From positions 26,895 to 90,894 of the forward strand of contig CALYQD010000011.1 in the NCBI GenBank assembly GCA_945280365.1: DNA of 64,000 nt, written 5' to 3'. Under the pieces are notes generated by a model. The model did not search any database and was not told where the DNA came from. It worked only from the letters and a program-made list of their open reading frames with translations. Positions 28,373 to 39,536 of this stretch are shown here, piece after piece. The position numbers and the translations under genes are program-made. Source of the stretch: an uncultured Apibacter sp. (GTDB lineage Bacteria; Bacteroidota; Bacteroidia; Flavobacteriales; Weeksellaceae). The first letter of the stretch is position 1, and each line of letters starts with the position of its first letter.

Positions 28373-31300
28373 ATGCCAAAACGCACAGATATAAATAAAA
28401 TTCTTGTGATAGGATCCGGACCTATCATTATCGGTCAGGCTGCCGAATTCGATTATGCCGGAACTCAGGCTTGCCTGGCTCTTAAAGAGGAAGGATATAA
28501 GGTAATCCTCGTTAATTCGAATCCTGCAACTATTATGACTGATAAAGAAATTGCAGATAAGGTATATATGGAACCCTTAACCTTAGATTTTCTACAACAA
28601 ATTATTGCCTTAGAAAGACCCGATGCTTTATTACCTTCTTTGGGAGGGCAAACCGGGTTAAATCTTGCTGTGGAACTAGCTAAAGCCGGCACTTTAGCTC
28701 AGTATGATGTTGAAATTATAGGAACTACATTATCTTCCATTGAACAAGCCGAAGATAGGGATCTGTTTAAGCAATTAATGGAAAACATTAATGAGCCCAT
28801 TGCGGAAAGTATTATCGTTACCGATGTTGAATCATCGGTAGAATTTGCTAATCAAATTGGTTTTCCAATCATTGTAAGACCTGCTTTTACACTTGGTGGA
28901 ACCGGAGGGGGAATAGCTGAAAATGAAAATGAGTTAAGAGAAATTACCGATTCGGGATTGAAATACAGTCCCGTTCATCAATGCCTTATAGAAAAGAGCA
29001 TAGCCGGATATAAAGAAATTGAATATGAAGTAATGAGAGATGCAAATGACAATGCTATTGTTGTTTGTAATATGGAAAATTTCGATCCGGTAGGTATCCA
29101 TACAGGAGACTCCATTGTTTTTGCTCCCAGTCAGACCTTAGCAGATCAAGAATATCAATTACTTAGAAATTCTGCTTTAAAAATAATTCGCGCTTTAAAA
29201 ATTGAAGGAGGCTGTAATGTTCAATTTGCCTTAGATCCTTTAAGCAAAGATTATATTGTAATAGAAGTTAACCCTAGAGTTAGCCGTTCATCTGCCCTAG
29301 CTTCTAAAGCTACCGGTTACCCGATTGCGAAATTGGCAGCTAAAATTGCCGTAGGATTAACTCTTGACGAAATGAAAAATCCGGTAACAAATACCACCTA
29401 TGCTTGTTTTGAGCCAACTTTAGATTATGTAGTAGCCAAAATTCCAAGATGGCCTTTCGATAAATTTCAAAGTGCAAACAGGCATTTGGGCACCCAAATG
29501 AAAGCTACCGGAGAAGTTATGGCTATAGGTACTTCTATCGAAGAAGCGTTATTAAAAGCCGTACAATCATTGGAAATAGGTTGTTTACACTTATCCAAAA
29601 AAGATATGAAGCCATTTGAGGCTTCGACTCTGGAAAAAAGACTTAAGTATGCTGATGATGAACGTTTATTTTTAATTGCTGAAGCTTTACGAAATGGAAT
29701 TAGTATTCAAAAAATATACGAAATAACTAAGATTGATATCTTTTTCCTCGCTAAAATTTTACACATCATCGAACTCGAAAAGGAGGTAAAAGAAAATCCG
29801 AAAAATGTAAATATACTGGCTGAAGCAAAGAAATACGGATTTTCTGATTGGGAGATTGCCCGACTATGGAATATGGATGAAAAACAAGTATATTCTATAC
29901 GAAAGGAAAATGAAATCATTCCTGTATATAAGATGGTAGATACATGTGCGGCAGAATTTATCTCGACAACACCCTATTTCTACAGCACATACGGCACCGA
30001 AAATGAATCGGCACGTACTGATAAGAAAAAGGTTATTGTACTAGGTTCCGGACCGATAAGAATCGGACAGGGAGTTGAATTTGACTATGCAACCGTACAT
30101 AGTGTATTAGCTCTTAAAGAGGCCGGATATGAAGCTATCATCATCAACAGCAATCCGGAAACTGTATCTACAGATTTCAGTATATCAGATAAGCTTTATT
30201 TTGAACCGCTTACCAGAGAGTCCATTACTTCAATCATAGATTTAGAAAAACCGGACGGAATTTTTGTTCAATTTGGCGGACAAACAGCTATTAACTTAGC
30301 CCAAGCAGCCATAGACGCCGGAGCTAAGATACTAGGAACTAGTTTGGAAGATATTGATCGAGCTGAAGATCGCAAGAAATTTGAAGAGCAATTAAATGAA
30401 TTAAATATTGCCCGTCCTAAAGGCGATACGGTATTCACTTTAGAAGAAGCTTTACGTGTAGCCAATTCTATCGGATACCCTGTAGTTATTCGCCCTTCTT
30501 ATGTATTGGGAGGAAGAGCCATGCAAATCGTATATCAAGATTCAGAGCTGGAAAAATATATGAAAGAGGCCATTAATGTTCATGAGAAACAACCGATATT
30601 AATTGATAAATATTTGGTAGGGAAAGAAATAGAAGTTGATGCCATTTCCGATGGAAAAAATGTTTTCGTTCCGGGAATCATGGAACATATTGAGAAGGCA
30701 GGAATCCATTCCGGAGACTCAATTGCTGTATATCCTCCACAAACCTTAACAAAAGAAGAAAAAGAAGAAATTATTCGTCAGACTCAAGCATTAGCCAGAG
30801 GATTTAAAATTATAGGGTTAATGAACATACAATTTGTATTAATGAGTGGAAAAATATATGTATTGGAAGTAAACCCTCGATCCAGCCGAACTATTCCATT
30901 TATGAGCAAAGTTACCGGTATTCCTCTCGCAAAAATTGCTACTAAAGCAGTGTTGGGAAAATCTTTGAAAGAGCAAGGATACGCTATGGATTGTTATTCG
31001 GAATCTCGTAATATATTTATTAAAGCACCTGTTTTCTCTTTTGCCAAATTGCGTTCTGTAGATATAACTCTTGGCCCTGAAATGAAATCTACCGGGGAAG
31101 TTATAGGAAAAGATACCATTTACGAAAGAGCTCTTTACAAAGCTCTTCGAGCAGGGCAAATCAATATACCGATTCTTGGAAATGCAGTATTTACAGTAGC
31201 CGATAAGGATAAGGCAGAGGCTTTACCTTTAGCGAAAAGATTTTACGATATAGGATATACAATTATGGCAACTAAAGGAACAGCCAAATATTTCCGTGAT

Positions 31301-31549
31301 TATAATATTCCGGTTGTTGAAATTAACAAAATTGAAAGTGAAGACAATAACATCGTAAAAATCATGCAGCAAGGCAAAGCTCAATTTGTAATTAATACAC
31401 TTTCTAATGATGGAACCGCACAAGAAGACGGATTCTTAATACGAAGAAATGCAGTTGAAAACAGTGTTGCCTGCTTCACCTCTTTAGATACTACTGCCGC
31501 TGTGGTTCAGGTATTAGAATCTATCGTATTCGATATTAAACCGTTTTAA
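28373..31549 (+). CDS. carB: Carbamoyl-phosphate synthase large subunit
   Basis: 1058 residues with the internally duplicated synthetase: first half [19 protein letters not shown], second half [18 protein letters not shown], each followed by an ATP-grasp domain. The C-terminal MGS-like allosteric domain ([14 protein letters not shown]) is where nucleotides bind in relatives. It uses bicarbonate, ammonia from CarA and two ATP. It is separated from carA by 129 bp, which holds no clear terminator, so it probably shares the pyr transcript. A strong terminator follows. Confidence 0.97.
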   Translation: MPKRTDINKILVIGSGPIIIGQAAEFDYAGTQACLALKEEGYKVILVNSNPATIMTDKEIADKVYMEPLTLDFLQQIIALERPDALLPSLGGQTGLNLAVELAKAGTLAQYDVEIIGTTLSSIEQAEDRDLFKQLMENINEPIAESIIVTDVESSVEFANQIGFPIIVRPAFTLGGTGGGIAENENELREITDSGLKYSPVHQCLIEKSIAGYKEIEYEVMRDANDNAIVVCNMENFDPVGIHTGDSIVFAPSQTLADQEYQLLRNSALKIIRALKIEGGCNVQFALDPLSKDYIVIEVNPRVSRSSALASKATGYPIAKLAAKIAVGLTLDEMKNPVTNTTYACFEPTLDYVVAKIPRWPFDKFQSANRHLGTQMKATGEVMAIGTSIEEALLKAVQSLEIGCLHLSKKDMKPFEASTLEKRLKYADDERLFLIAEALRNGISIQKIYEITKIDIFFLAKILHIIELEKEVKENPKNVNILAEAKKYGFSDWEIARLWNMDEKQVYSIRKENEIIPVYKMVDTCAAEFISTTPYFYSTYGTENESARTDKKKVIVLGSGPIRIGQGVEFDYATVHSVLALKEAGYEAIIINSNPETVSTDFSISDKLYFEPLTRESITSIIDLEKPDGIFVQFGGQTAINLAQAAIDAGAKILGTSLEDIDRAEDRKKFEEQLNELNIARPKGDTVFTLEEALRVANSIGYPVVIRPSYVLGGRAMQIVYQDSELEKYMKEAINVHEKQPILIDKYLVGKEIEVDAISDGKNVFVPGIMEHIEKAGIHSGDSIAVYPPQTLTKEEKEEIIRQTQALARGFKIIGLMNIQFVLMSGKIYVLEVNPRSSRTIPFMSKVTGIPLAKIATKAVLGKSLKEQGYAMDCYSESRNIFIKAPVFSFAKLRSVDITLGPEMKSTGEVIGKDTIYERALYKALRAGQINIPILGNAVFTVADKDKAEALPLAKRFYDIGYTIMATKGTAKYFRDYNIPVVEINKIESEDNNIVKIMQQGKAQFVINTLSNDGTAQEDGFLIRRNAVENSVACFTSLDTTAAVVQVLESIVFDIKPF

Positions 31550-31575
31550 GTATAAAATTAAAGAAATGATATTAT

Positions 31576-31610
31576 AAAAAGTCCTGTTATAACAGGACTT
31601 TTTTGTTTTT
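31576..31610 (+). terminator. Terminator after carB
   Basis: Stem AAAAAGTCCTGTTA / TAACAGGACTTTTT (31576-31603) followed by T-rich sequence. Confidence 0.9.
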
Positions 31611-31929
31611 AATAAATACTTAAATTCAGATTGACCTTCTAAAATACCTGATAAGGTCTAACTGCAATGTTTGAAAAAGAATATTATTTTGATTTTATAA
31701 GCTATATTGAAATTTTTAACTCTATTTTTCAAGCTTAGACTCAAAAGTTTATGTAAAATTCATATCATACAAGATTTTTATTTTAGAAACAGTTTCTTGA
31801 TAAATTATTCATAATCTTATAAAGAACCAAATATTAAATATATGAATAAAAATAATATGAATTAATTAACAAAAGATACATAAATTATGAAATAAAAAAA
31901 TTATTTTTGAATAAATTTATATAAAAATT
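31611..31929. other. Intergenic region upstream of the DoxX gene
   Basis: AT-rich. The only element seen is a likely -7 box TATTTTTG (31902-31909), 20 bp before the DoxX start codon. Confidence 0.45.
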
Positions 31930-32343
31930 ATGGCAAAAGAATTGAATTCGGATCTTGGAAAACTCCTATTGCGTATTTCAATAGGTGGATTAATGATCTT
32001 CCATGGAGTATCTAAATTACTTCATGGTCATGACTTTATAAAAGGGATGTTAACCTCCAAAAACATGCCTGAATATCTCTGGTTAGGAGTTCCGGTAGGA
32101 GAAGTTATTGCTCCCCTTTTCATCATATTGGGTATTTTCACAAGAATATCATCAATTTTAATCATTATTACCATGCTTATGACTTTCTATTTGGTACATG
32201 GTTTTGCAGGATTTTCAATTTCACAAACTGGAGGACTTAAAGTAGAGCTTAATCTATTTTATTTACTTACCTCCCTAGCATTATTATTTTTAGGATCAGG
32301 AAAATATAGCATATATAAAGGAAATAATGGAATTATGATATAA
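31930..32343 (+). CDS. DoxX family membrane protein
   Basis: 137 residues with four hydrophobic segments. The first carries LLLRISIGGLMIFHGVSKLLHG, the typical DoxX opening with G and H near the membrane face; GVPVGEVIAPLFIILGIFTR follows. DoxX proteins are small inner-membrane proteins linked to redox or sulfur metabolism in some species, with no settled biochemical role. It lies 54 bp before a carbonic anhydrase gene on the same strand and may be cotranscribed. Confidence 0.85.
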   Translation: MAKELNSDLGKLLLRISIGGLMIFHGVSKLLHGHDFIKGMLTSKNMPEYLWLGVPVGEVIAPLFIILGIFTRISSILIIITMLMTFYLVHGFAGFSISQTGGLKVELNLFYLLTSLALLFLGSGKYSIYKGNNGIMI

Positions 32344-32397
32344 AATAATTTCGTAGTAATTTTTGTTCATTATTTTTTATTACTATACAATCCATAC

Positions 32398-33042
32398 ATG
32401 AATTTTGAGAAAATATTTACACACAATGATAAATGGATCGCCAAAAAGCTTTCTGCGGATAAAAAATATTTTAATAAATTGTCAAAGGGACAAAATCCCG
32501 AAATTTTATATATAGGCTGCTCTGATAGTCGCGTCGCAACAGAAGAGCTATTGGGAGCGAAACCCGGAGAAGTATTTGTTCACAGAAATTTGGCTAATAT
32601 GGTTATTAGCACAGATTTTAATGTGCAATCTGTCATCACTTATGCTATTGATCATTTAAAAATTAAACAAATTATAGTATGCGGACATTATTATTGTGGT
32701 GGTGTAAAAGAAGCCATGGAAGCTAAAGATTTAGGTCTTTTAAATCCTTGGTTGCGTAATATAAGGGATGTTTATAGAATTCATAAAGATGAATTAAATT
32801 TAATTAAAAGCTCAGAGGAAAAATATAATAGACTTATTGAATTGAATGTTGAAGAGCAATGCATTAATTTAATAAAAACTGCTTCTGTACAGAAAGCAAT
32901 CATTGAAAATAATCTTAAGGTTCACGGTTGGATATTTGATATTCGAACAGGAAAATTAATCGATATGAAAATCAATTTTAAAAAGATTTTGAAAGAGATT
33001 ATGGAAATATACAATTTGTATGAAGGTAAAAGGTTATTTTAA
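32398..33042 (+). CDS. Beta-class carbonic anhydrase
   Basis: 214 residues. Zinc ligands and catalytic dyad are in GCSDSRV (C41, D43, R45) and CGHYYCGG (H97, C100). It interconverts carbon dioxide and bicarbonate in the cytosol. Bicarbonate is a substrate of the CarAB enzyme encoded upstream and of fatty acid synthesis, though a terminator separates it from carB. It lacks a signal peptide. Confidence 0.93.
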   Translation: MNFEKIFTHNDKWIAKKLSADKKYFNKLSKGQNPEILYIGCSDSRVATEELLGAKPGEVFVHRNLANMVISTDFNVQSVITYAIDHLKIKQIIVCGHYYCGGVKEAMEAKDLGLLNPWLRNIRDVYRIHKDELNLIKSSEEKYNRLIELNVEEQCINLIKTASVQKAIIENNLKVHGWIFDIRTGKLIDMKINFKKILKEIMEIYNLYEGKRLF

Positions 33043-33110
33043 TTTTTTTAACTAGAAAAAAATTGTTACTCACATCGTTTATCGATTTAATAAGATTATA
33101 TTAAAATAAT

Positions 33111-33140
33111 GGGAGAGTTTAGTAAAAACTAAACTCTCCC
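33111..33140. terminator. Hairpin between converging carbonic anhydrase and YeiH genes
   Basis: A perfect 13-bp stem GGGAGAGTTTAGT / ACTAAACTCTCCC with loop AAAA. No strong U-run on either side, so it may need a factor or act mainly as an mRNA 3'-end stabiliser. Confidence 0.7.
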
Positions 33141-33168
33141 AAAATAAAAATAATAAAGTATTTGTATT

Positions 33169-34449
33169 TTATATCTTAGACCATTCTATACCAAAGACTA
33201 AATAAGCAATAATTAATGTAAATACTACATTAAAGGTTTGAGCTCCTAAAAATACCATGGTAGCTTTTCTGTTTTCTTTATTAATTAATGTTCTAAAATT
33301 AGTTTCCAATCCTATAGAGGTGAACCCTAACGCAAACCATAGTCCCTGGAATTTCTTTAATTCATTTATAACAGGTTTATATTGTTCAGTTGGAATTACA
33401 AAAGAAAATAATAAAGATGCCATAATAAAGCCTATAACAAACTTAGGAAATCTATCCCAAATTACCTTTAAGCTAGGTTTATCTGCAAATTCATTTCCAT
33501 CTTTTTTAGTATAGCTCCAGTAAACTGCGATTAAGAATGCAGCAATACCTAATAAAACATTCTGTGAAAATTTTACAATGGTACTTATTTTTAAAGCTTC
33601 TTCCCCGTAAACTGCCCCGGTTGCTGCTACTGCTCCGGTTGTGTCTATGGTTCCTCCTATCCAAGCTCCTGCCATAACCTCTCCTAATCCTAAAAATTTT
33701 GCCAAGGCAGGCATAATTATAATCATAGGAACTGCAACTACTAAAACTAGAGACACTACATAAGATAATTTTTTTGAATCCCCTTTAATTGCTCCAGCCG
33801 TAGCTATGGCCGCAGAAACTCCACAAATTGACACGGCACTGGAAAGCATCATAGACATTTCTTTATCTATGTTGAATTTTTTACAAAGCCAGAATGAAAA
33901 ATACCAAACCGAAAATACTACTACTACTGACTGTATTAATCCTAATGCTCCTGCTTGCATTATATCTTGGAATATGATTGTTGAACCAAGAAAAATTAAT
34001 CCAATTTTAACATACATTTCTGAAGATAAGCAACCTTTTATCCATTGAGGTGTACCGAAAAAATTATTTATGACCAATCCTATAAACAAACAAAATATAA
34101 CGGTTTCAAGTCCCCAATAATTCATAATCGAATTTCCTCCGATTATCATTGCAATTATAGTAAGAACAAATAGCAATGGAAAGCCTTTCACTGAACTCAT
34201 TGGTTTTCCCTGTAGCACATCTGCTATAAGTAATAAATCATAAGAAACAATAAAAACAATAAAAATGTTAATGAAATTTTTGATAGTTAATACGTTGGAT
34301 AACAATTCATTACCCGTACTCCATTTGAATGTAGGCCAACTTACTGTATAACCTAGGGAAGCATATAAAATAATACCTAATAAGATGACAAATCCACCAA
34401 TGATCGTGGCAGTCCAATCTTCTGTTAATTTTAATTTTTTCATTTTCAA
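33169..34449 (-). CDS. YeiH-family putative sulfate exporter
   Basis: 426 residues with about eleven membrane helices. The family-typical segments SAVSICGVSAAIATAGAI and GAWIGGTIDTTGAVAATGAV are present. UPF0324/YeiH proteins are annotated as putative sulfate or sulfite exporters; transport has been shown for few members. It is a single gene converging on the carbonic anhydrase. A likely -7 box on the minus strand (TACATTTG, 34509-34502) lies about 55 bp upstream. Confidence 0.88.
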   Translation of the reverse strand: MKMKKLKLTEDWTATIIGGFVILLGIILYASLGYTVSWPTFKWSTGNELLSNVLTIKNFINIFIVFIVSYDLLLIADVLQGKPMSSVKGFPLLFVLTIIAMIIGGNSIMNYWGLETVIFCLFIGLVINNFFGTPQWIKGCLSSEMYVKIGLIFLGSTIIFQDIMQAGALGLIQSVVVVFSVWYFSFWLCKKFNIDKEMSMMLSSAVSICGVSAAIATAGAIKGDSKKLSYVVSLVLVVAVPMIIIMPALAKFLGLGEVMAGAWIGGTIDTTGAVAATGAVYGEEALKISTIVKFSQNVLLGIAAFLIAVYWSYTKKDGNEFADKPSLKVIWDRFPKFVIGFIMASLLFSFVIPTEQYKPVINELKKFQGLWFALGFTSIGLETNFRTLINKENRKATMVFLGAQTFNVVFTLIIAYLVFGIEWSKI

Positions 34450-34628
34450 TTTTTAATGTTCTTTAAAAAGTTTTTCAATCTTATTTTATTTAAAAACACC
34501 GCAAATGTAATAATTCCTATCGAATTAATAGGATTTAAAATAATGATTTTTACCTGGAAGATGAGTTTATGCTAAATACATACTTTTATTGTTTATAAAA
34601 AATGTATTTTTGCATTATTGTAGATAAT

Positions 34629-36422
34629 ATGAAGAACATAAGAAATTTTTGCATTATAGCCCATATAGATCACGGCAAAAGTACGTTAGCAGACAGGCTT
34701 TTACAACAAACAAAAACTATTTCAGACCGAGAATTGCAGGAGCAAACGTTGGACGATATGGACCTTGAACGGGAACGAGGTATTACCATAAAAAGTCATG
34801 CAATTCAGATGGAGTATGAATATGAAGGGGAAAAATATGTACTAAATTTGATCGATACTCCGGGACATGTTGATTTTTCTTATGAAGTTTCACGTTCAAT
34901 AGCAGCCTGTGAAGGTGCTCTTCTAATTGTAGATGCAGCACAAAGCATCCAAGCTCAAACTATTTCTAATTTATATTTGGCTTTAGAACATGATCTGGAA
35001 ATTATACCGGTATTAAATAAAATTGATTTACCGGCTGCAAACCCTGAAGAGGTTACGGATGAAATAGTTAACCTTTTAGGTTGCAAACCGGAAGATGTAC
35101 TTCGAGCAAGTGGTAAAACGGGGGAAGGAGTTGAAGAATTACTTGAGCAAATTGTAAAAAGAATCCCAGCTCCATCCGGAAATCCTGATGCCCCTTTACA
35201 AGCCTTAATATTTGATTCTGTTTTTAATCCTTTCCGAGGTATAGAGGCTTATTTTAAAGTAGTGAATGGTAGTATAAAAAAGGGTCAGAAAGTAAAATTC
35301 ATGGCAACCGAAAAAAGTTACGATGCTGATGAAATAGGTACTCTAAAATTGAATCAACTACCTAAAGATAGCATTCAATGTGGGGACGTAGGATACATTA
35401 TTAGCGGTATAAAGGAAGCCCGTGAAGTTAAGGTAGGTGATACTATCACTTCTTTTGAAAATCCTGCATTAGAAGCTATTGCCGGTTTTGAAGAAGTAAA
35501 ACCTATGGTATTTGCCGGAATTTATCCCGTTGATACAGAGGAATATGAATTGTTACGCTCTGCACTTGAAAAACTTCAGTTAAATGATGCTTCCCTAGTT
35601 TTTGAACCGGAATCTTCCGCTGCTTTAGGATTTGGCTTTCGTTGTGGATTTTTAGGTATGCTACACATGGAAATTATACAAGAACGTTTGGAAAGAGAGT
35701 TTAGAATGACTGTAGTTACAACCGTTCCCAATGTTTCATATAATGCCTATCTTAACAAAGATCCTGAGAAAGCAATAGCTGTACATAATCCATCAGAGCT
35801 ACCTGAAGCTACTACCCTAAATCGGGTTGAAGAGCCATATATCAGAGCTTCCATTATTACTAAAACAGACTTTATCGGTGCGGTAATGAATCTTTGTATT
35901 GAAAAAAGAGGAGAATTAACTAATCAATCCTATTTAACTACTGATCGAGTTGAGCTATTATTTGAGATGCCTCTAGCTGAAGTAGTTTTCGATTTTTATG
36001 ACCGATTGAAAACGATTTCTAAAGGATATGCATCTTTTGATTATTCTCCTTCAGGGATGAAAGTATCTAAATTGGTAAAAGTAGATATACTTATTAATGG
36101 AGAACATGTTGACGCATTATCTGCTCTTATTCATCATGATAATGCTTATAACATAGGTAAAAAGATGTGTGAAAAATTAAAAGAATTAATTCCAAGACAA
36201 CAATTTGACATTCCTCTTCAAGCTGCCATCGGATCCAAAATTATTGCGCGCGAAACCATTAAAGCATTGCGTAAAGATGTTACTGCCAAATGTTATGGTG
36301 GAGACATTTCTCGTAAAAGAAAATTATTGGAAAAGCAAAAACAAGGTAAGAAAAGAATGCGACAAATTGGACGTGTGGAAGTACCTCAATCAGCATTCCT
36401 TGCCGTATTAAAATTAGATTAA
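34629..36422 (+). CDS. lepA: Elongation factor 4
   Basis: 597 residues from [20 protein letters not shown] chose this ATG because the family begins a few residues before the P-loop; the extra upstream codons overlap the promoter-like TATTTTTG at 34605. G motifs: [31 protein letters not shown]. The C-terminal domain typical of LepA is present ([13 protein letters not shown]). It is a ribosomal GTPase that back-translocates stalled ribosomes or aids assembly. Monocistronic here. Confidence 0.96.
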   Translation: MKNIRNFCIIAHIDHGKSTLADRLLQQTKTISDRELQEQTLDDMDLERERGITIKSHAIQMEYEYEGEKYVLNLIDTPGHVDFSYEVSRSIAACEGALLIVDAAQSIQAQTISNLYLALEHDLEIIPVLNKIDLPAANPEEVTDEIVNLLGCKPEDVLRASGKTGEGVEELLEQIVKRIPAPSGNPDAPLQALIFDSVFNPFRGIEAYFKVVNGSIKKGQKVKFMATEKSYDADEIGTLKLNQLPKDSIQCGDVGYIISGIKEAREVKVGDTITSFENPALEAIAGFEEVKPMVFAGIYPVDTEEYELLRSALEKLQLNDASLVFEPESSAALGFGFRCGFLGMLHMEIIQERLEREFRMTVVTTVPNVSYNAYLNKDPEKAIAVHNPSELPEATTLNRVEEPYIRASIITKTDFIGAVMNLCIEKRGELTNQSYLTTDRVELLFEMPLAEVVFDFYDRLKTISKGYASFDYSPSGMKVSKLVKVDILINGEHVDALSALIHHDNAYNIGKKMCEKLKELIPRQQFDIPLQAAIGSKIIARETIKALRKDVTAKCYGGDISRKRKLLEKQKQGKKRMRQIGRVEVPQSAFLAVLKLD

Positions 36423-37116
36423 TAAACTATATTTTTTCCTTCTTACATCAATCAATCGGAAAATGTGAAGGTTTTACTAAAAATAGTAAGGAAATAGATT
36501 GTAATTAAATTCAATAGTTATATAATATAATCTATAAGGTTACTTATTATATTATATTTTATTTCATTAAAAATTTAAATATAGTAAACATCATATTGCT
36601 TTATACTTATGATATCCAATTATTTAAGCTATGTAAACCATTAATTTGTATATAGTTTACAATGATATAATTATTTTTTTTAATAATTCATTACCATCTA
36701 ATCAATAAATTTAATTTATAATATATTATTGTTTATTCTAACCTAATATCTATTTTCGTTTGATTTGTTGAGTAGCTAATCAAATAAAAAAATTAATATT
36801 ACGAGTTTTTAATAAGCGGAAATTTTTAAAATATAAACAATGTGTTTATATTTTTTACGAAAAAAAATTTTTATAATTAATTTTTCGTAACCATTTTCAA
36901 TTATATACTACATATAACAATAAGAGAATTAAGGTTTGAATTCTTAAAGACTTTAGAGTATAGTTTTTATAAAGATTTAACACTTGTGTTTAATTTCTCT
37001 TTTTAAGAAACATTAATATTATAATAAATTCTCAAAAGATAACAGGTTCTGTTATTATAATATATTATGTGTATTATAAAATTTTTTATGTAAAAATTAA
37101 AAAACTTATTTATACT
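36423..37116. other. AT-rich intergenic region with several inverted repeats
   Basis: No gene seen. It contains TGTAAAC/GTTTACA (36632-36661), a hairpin AAAATATAAACA-ATG-TGTTTATATTTT (36828-36854), an adjacent TTACGAAAAA/TTTTTCGTAA pair (36855-36890), and ATAACAG-GTT-CTGTTAT (37039-37055) close to the Crp/Fnr gene. Confidence 0.6.
37039..37055. promoter_or_regulatory. Candidate operator upstream of the Crp/Fnr gene
   Basis: A perfect dyad ATAACAG-GTT-CTGTTAT with 7-bp arms, 62 bp before the chosen start codon. The size suits a dimeric Crp/Fnr-type protein, so autoregulation is possible. Confidence 0.4.
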
Positions 37117-37746
37117 ATGATTTTTGAAAAAGTTTTTGAAGAAATAAATGAAGTAGTTACTATTTCTAAAGAGGAAAAAGATTATTTAAAATCTATTCTA
37201 AAATTCAGAAAGCTCAATAAAAGGGAATTTCTTTTACAGCAAGATGAAGTGCAAGATAACTATTATTATGTACTTTCAGGCTGCTTACGTAGTTATATTA
37301 ATGATAAAAAAGGATTGGAACAAGTATTACAATTCTCTTCCAAAGGTTGGTGGATTGCTGATAATGAAAGTATTTTATATAAACAACTTGCAAAATTTAA
37401 TATTGCAGCCGATCTTGATTCTGAAATACTTATCTTATCAAATACTGCAAAAGAAGAATCCGTCAAAAGGTTTCCAAAATTAGAACTGTATTATAATGAG
37501 AGTTTAATTCGTTCCGTTATATTCTTACGTAATCGTCTGTATGAAATTCTAAGTCTATCCGCAGAAGAAAGGTATATAAACTTTTGTAAAAGATTTCCGG
37601 AATTAAAAGATTCTATTTCGCAAAAACATATTGCGTCTTACATTGGTATAACTCCTGAATTTTTTAGCGCTATGAAAAAGAAACTGAAAGAAAGACAAAT
37701 TTGTTTAGAAAGCAGTAAATTTCCTGAAAATAAATATTACCATTAA
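37117..37746 (+). CDS. Crp/Fnr-family transcriptional regulator
   Basis: 209 residues from MIFEKVFEEI. An in-frame ATG 48 bp earlier would add a non-conserved basic stretch, so the inner start is preferred. N-terminal cyclic-nucleotide-binding-type beta-barrel (FLLQQDEVQDNYYYVLSGCLRSY), then a C-terminal winged helix (HIASYIGITPEFFSAMKKK). No Cys cluster for an Fe-S centre is seen, so it is not a classical Fnr. Such single regulators are abundant in Bacteroidota and their ligands are mostly unknown. Confidence 0.85.
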   Translation: MIFEKVFEEINEVVTISKEEKDYLKSILKFRKLNKREFLLQQDEVQDNYYYVLSGCLRSYINDKKGLEQVLQFSSKGWWIADNESILYKQLAKFNIAADLDSEILILSNTAKEESVKRFPKLELYYNESLIRSVIFLRNRLYEILSLSAEERYINFCKRFPELKDSISQKHIASYIGITPEFFSAMKKKLKERQICLESSKFPENKYYH

Positions 37747-37854
37747 CAGGCACAACTAATTTTATTATTAAGCAATCCATAGAATCAATCTAGTTTATCT
37801 TGGGGTTATAGATATTAAAAATCATTAGTCTTTTATAAAAATATTGGTTTTTAA

Positions 37855-38170
37855 ACCTATGAAAAAGTGAATAATCTGCCGAATGTATTTTTTGACTATA
37901 AAGAATACAAATTATCACTTCATCCAACAAATGAAATGATTAAAGATATTAATCTTCCCCTTTTATACTCCCAATTAGAGATTTTAATGGAATTACTTTT
38001 GCCTGCAATATGAATTCTATGGATAACGTTGCCTCTAACTTTAGTTAATACCATAAAAAAAAGATTGTTAAACCTCCACAAATCTCTTCCTGAGGTGGTT
38101 ACAGTGAATATGTATGGATAATTATTAGGAAGTGGCTTAATAGAGATTTCAAGCAATTTGATGTTAATGA
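37855..38170 (+). pseudogene. Possible decayed reading frame
   Basis: One frame reads protein-like sequence YEKVNNLPNVFFDYKEY, then LHPTNEMIKDINLPLLYSQL, with a TGA near 38011 and a TAA near 38118, continuing about 15 codons beyond. It resembles no family I recognise and could be chance. The opposite strand has a 78-codon open frame here that looks no better. Confidence 0.25.
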
Positions 38171-38598
38171 AATGTTAGCAATTAACCAATATTAGAATCA
38201 ATGGTTATTACCAGTCAGTTTTATAGTTCTTATTTTTGTGACGATATTGATTAGTTAAAAGTTGATTATTTTCGGAATCTATTAGTTCTCTTATATGGTT
38301 TCTATAGAGGCAGTCTCTTGTTTCCATTTATCTTTCTTATTGTGCAATTCTTTATGTATGGTGACATTATTTTTTCACATTGGAAATTGTTTGAGAAAAA
38401 AAGAAACTATTTTGAATTTAATTAAATTTACAAATGAATATCAAAATAAATATGAGGTGTTTATTTAAATAATTTTACAAAATTTATAGTTATTTTTCCT
38501 TTATATTTTTTATACTAGTATATAAATTTATACAAATTTTAAAACCTATTCACTAAAGTTATGGGAAGAATTAATGTATTTATTTATAAATTTACCCT
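38171..38598. other. AT-rich intergenic region
   Basis: Nothing recognisable seen between the doubtful decayed frame and the HU-like gene. Confidence 0.4.
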
Positions 38599-38994
38599 AT
38601 GAATTTAGTAAAATATATCATACTATTATTGGATGAAGCCGGCCAGGTAACTTTACCTTCTTTTGGAAAATTTGAATTAAAGCTTGTTTCCGTAAAGAAA
38701 GATGAAGAAACCAATCAAATCCTTCCTCCCTCCTATTCTCTTAATTTTAATCAACAGCATAATTTAAATGATGATAATCTGGCTAATCTAATTGCAGACT
38801 TAGAATCTATTGATGTAGAAAAAGCCAAAGAATCAGTTTATCAAATTATATCTGAGTGGAAAAACTCATTAAAAACCAATCAAAACTTAACAGTCGAAAA
38901 CTTAGGAACTTTTACCTCAGTAAAAGAAAAAATTAATTTTCAAAATGTAGACAGTTTTGCTACCTATAAAAATTTTGGTTTACCTACTTTATAA
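38599..38994 (+). CDS. CCDC81-type HU-like domain protein
   Basis: 131 residues. The first half starts MNLVKYIILLLDEAGQVTLPSFGKFELK, with the 'V.LPSFG.F' pattern of the bacterial CCDC81-like HU domain. The second half has a related helix and strand pattern ending LTVENLGTFTSVKEK, so two HU-like units are present. Usual Bacteroidota relatives also carry a membrane helix and a peptidoglycan-binding SPOR domain; both are absent here, so this is a short form. Its role may be DNA or peptidoglycan associated. It is 16 bp before the thioesterase gene. Confidence 0.65.
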   Translation: MNLVKYIILLLDEAGQVTLPSFGKFELKLVSVKKDEETNQILPPSYSLNFNQQHNLNDDNLANLIADLESIDVEKAKESVYQIISEWKNSLKTNQNLTVENLGTFTSVKEKINFQNVDSFATYKNFGLPTL

Positions 38995-39010
38995 TTAAAC
39001 ATCAAACTAT

Positions 39011-39526
39011 ATGAAAGCCAAAACTCCTTCCGAGTCAAAAACTATTATGACTACCATTGTTCTTACAAATGAAACCAATGCGTATAACAATATGTTTGGA
39101 GGAGATTTACTTTCATTAATGGACCGGGCTTGTGCTATTGCCGCACAAAGACATGCAGAAGCTAAGGTAGTTACAGCTTCTGTAAATCACGTTTCATTTT
39201 CCTTGCCAATACCTTTAGGCAGTACAGTGGAAGCAATAGCCAAAGTATCAAGAGCTTTCGGCTCCTCCATGGAAGTTATTGTAGATATATGGATTGATGA
39301 TGTTATAAATCACAGAAAAATAAAAACCAATGAGGGAATTTACACTTTTGTCGCATTAGATGAAACCATGAAACCAAAAAAAATTCCGGACTTAGTTCCT
39401 GAAACCGAAGAAGAAATAATTAGATATACGGGAGCGATCCATCGTCGCGAATTATCATTGCTCTTATCCGGGAGAATTACTCCTTCAGAAGCTATCGAGT
39501 TGAAAAAGCTATTGGAAGGAAACTAA
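39011..39526 (+). CDS. Acyl-CoA thioesterase (hot-dog fold)
   Basis: 171 residues. The YciA/BFIT-type motif is NNMFGGDLLSLMDRACAIAA, with the conserved Asp in LMDRA, followed by VTASVNHVSFSLPIPLG. It hydrolyses acyl-CoA to free fatty acid and CoA in the cytosol. It is probably cotranscribed with the HU-like gene and converges on lpxH. Confidence 0.9.
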   Translation: MKAKTPSESKTIMTTIVLTNETNAYNNMFGGDLLSLMDRACAIAAQRHAEAKVVTASVNHVSFSLPIPLGSTVEAIAKVSRAFGSSMEVIVDIWIDDVINHRKIKTNEGIYTFVALDETMKPKKIPDLVPETEEEIIRYTGAIHRRELSLLLSGRITPSEAIELKKLLEGN

Positions 39527-39536
39527 AATATATAAG

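Noticed and set aside
37920..38156. 78-codon minus-strand frame after the Crp/Fnr gene
   Set aside because: No recognisable motif, no promoter; a frame of this length is expected by chance in 64 kb of AT-rich DNA.
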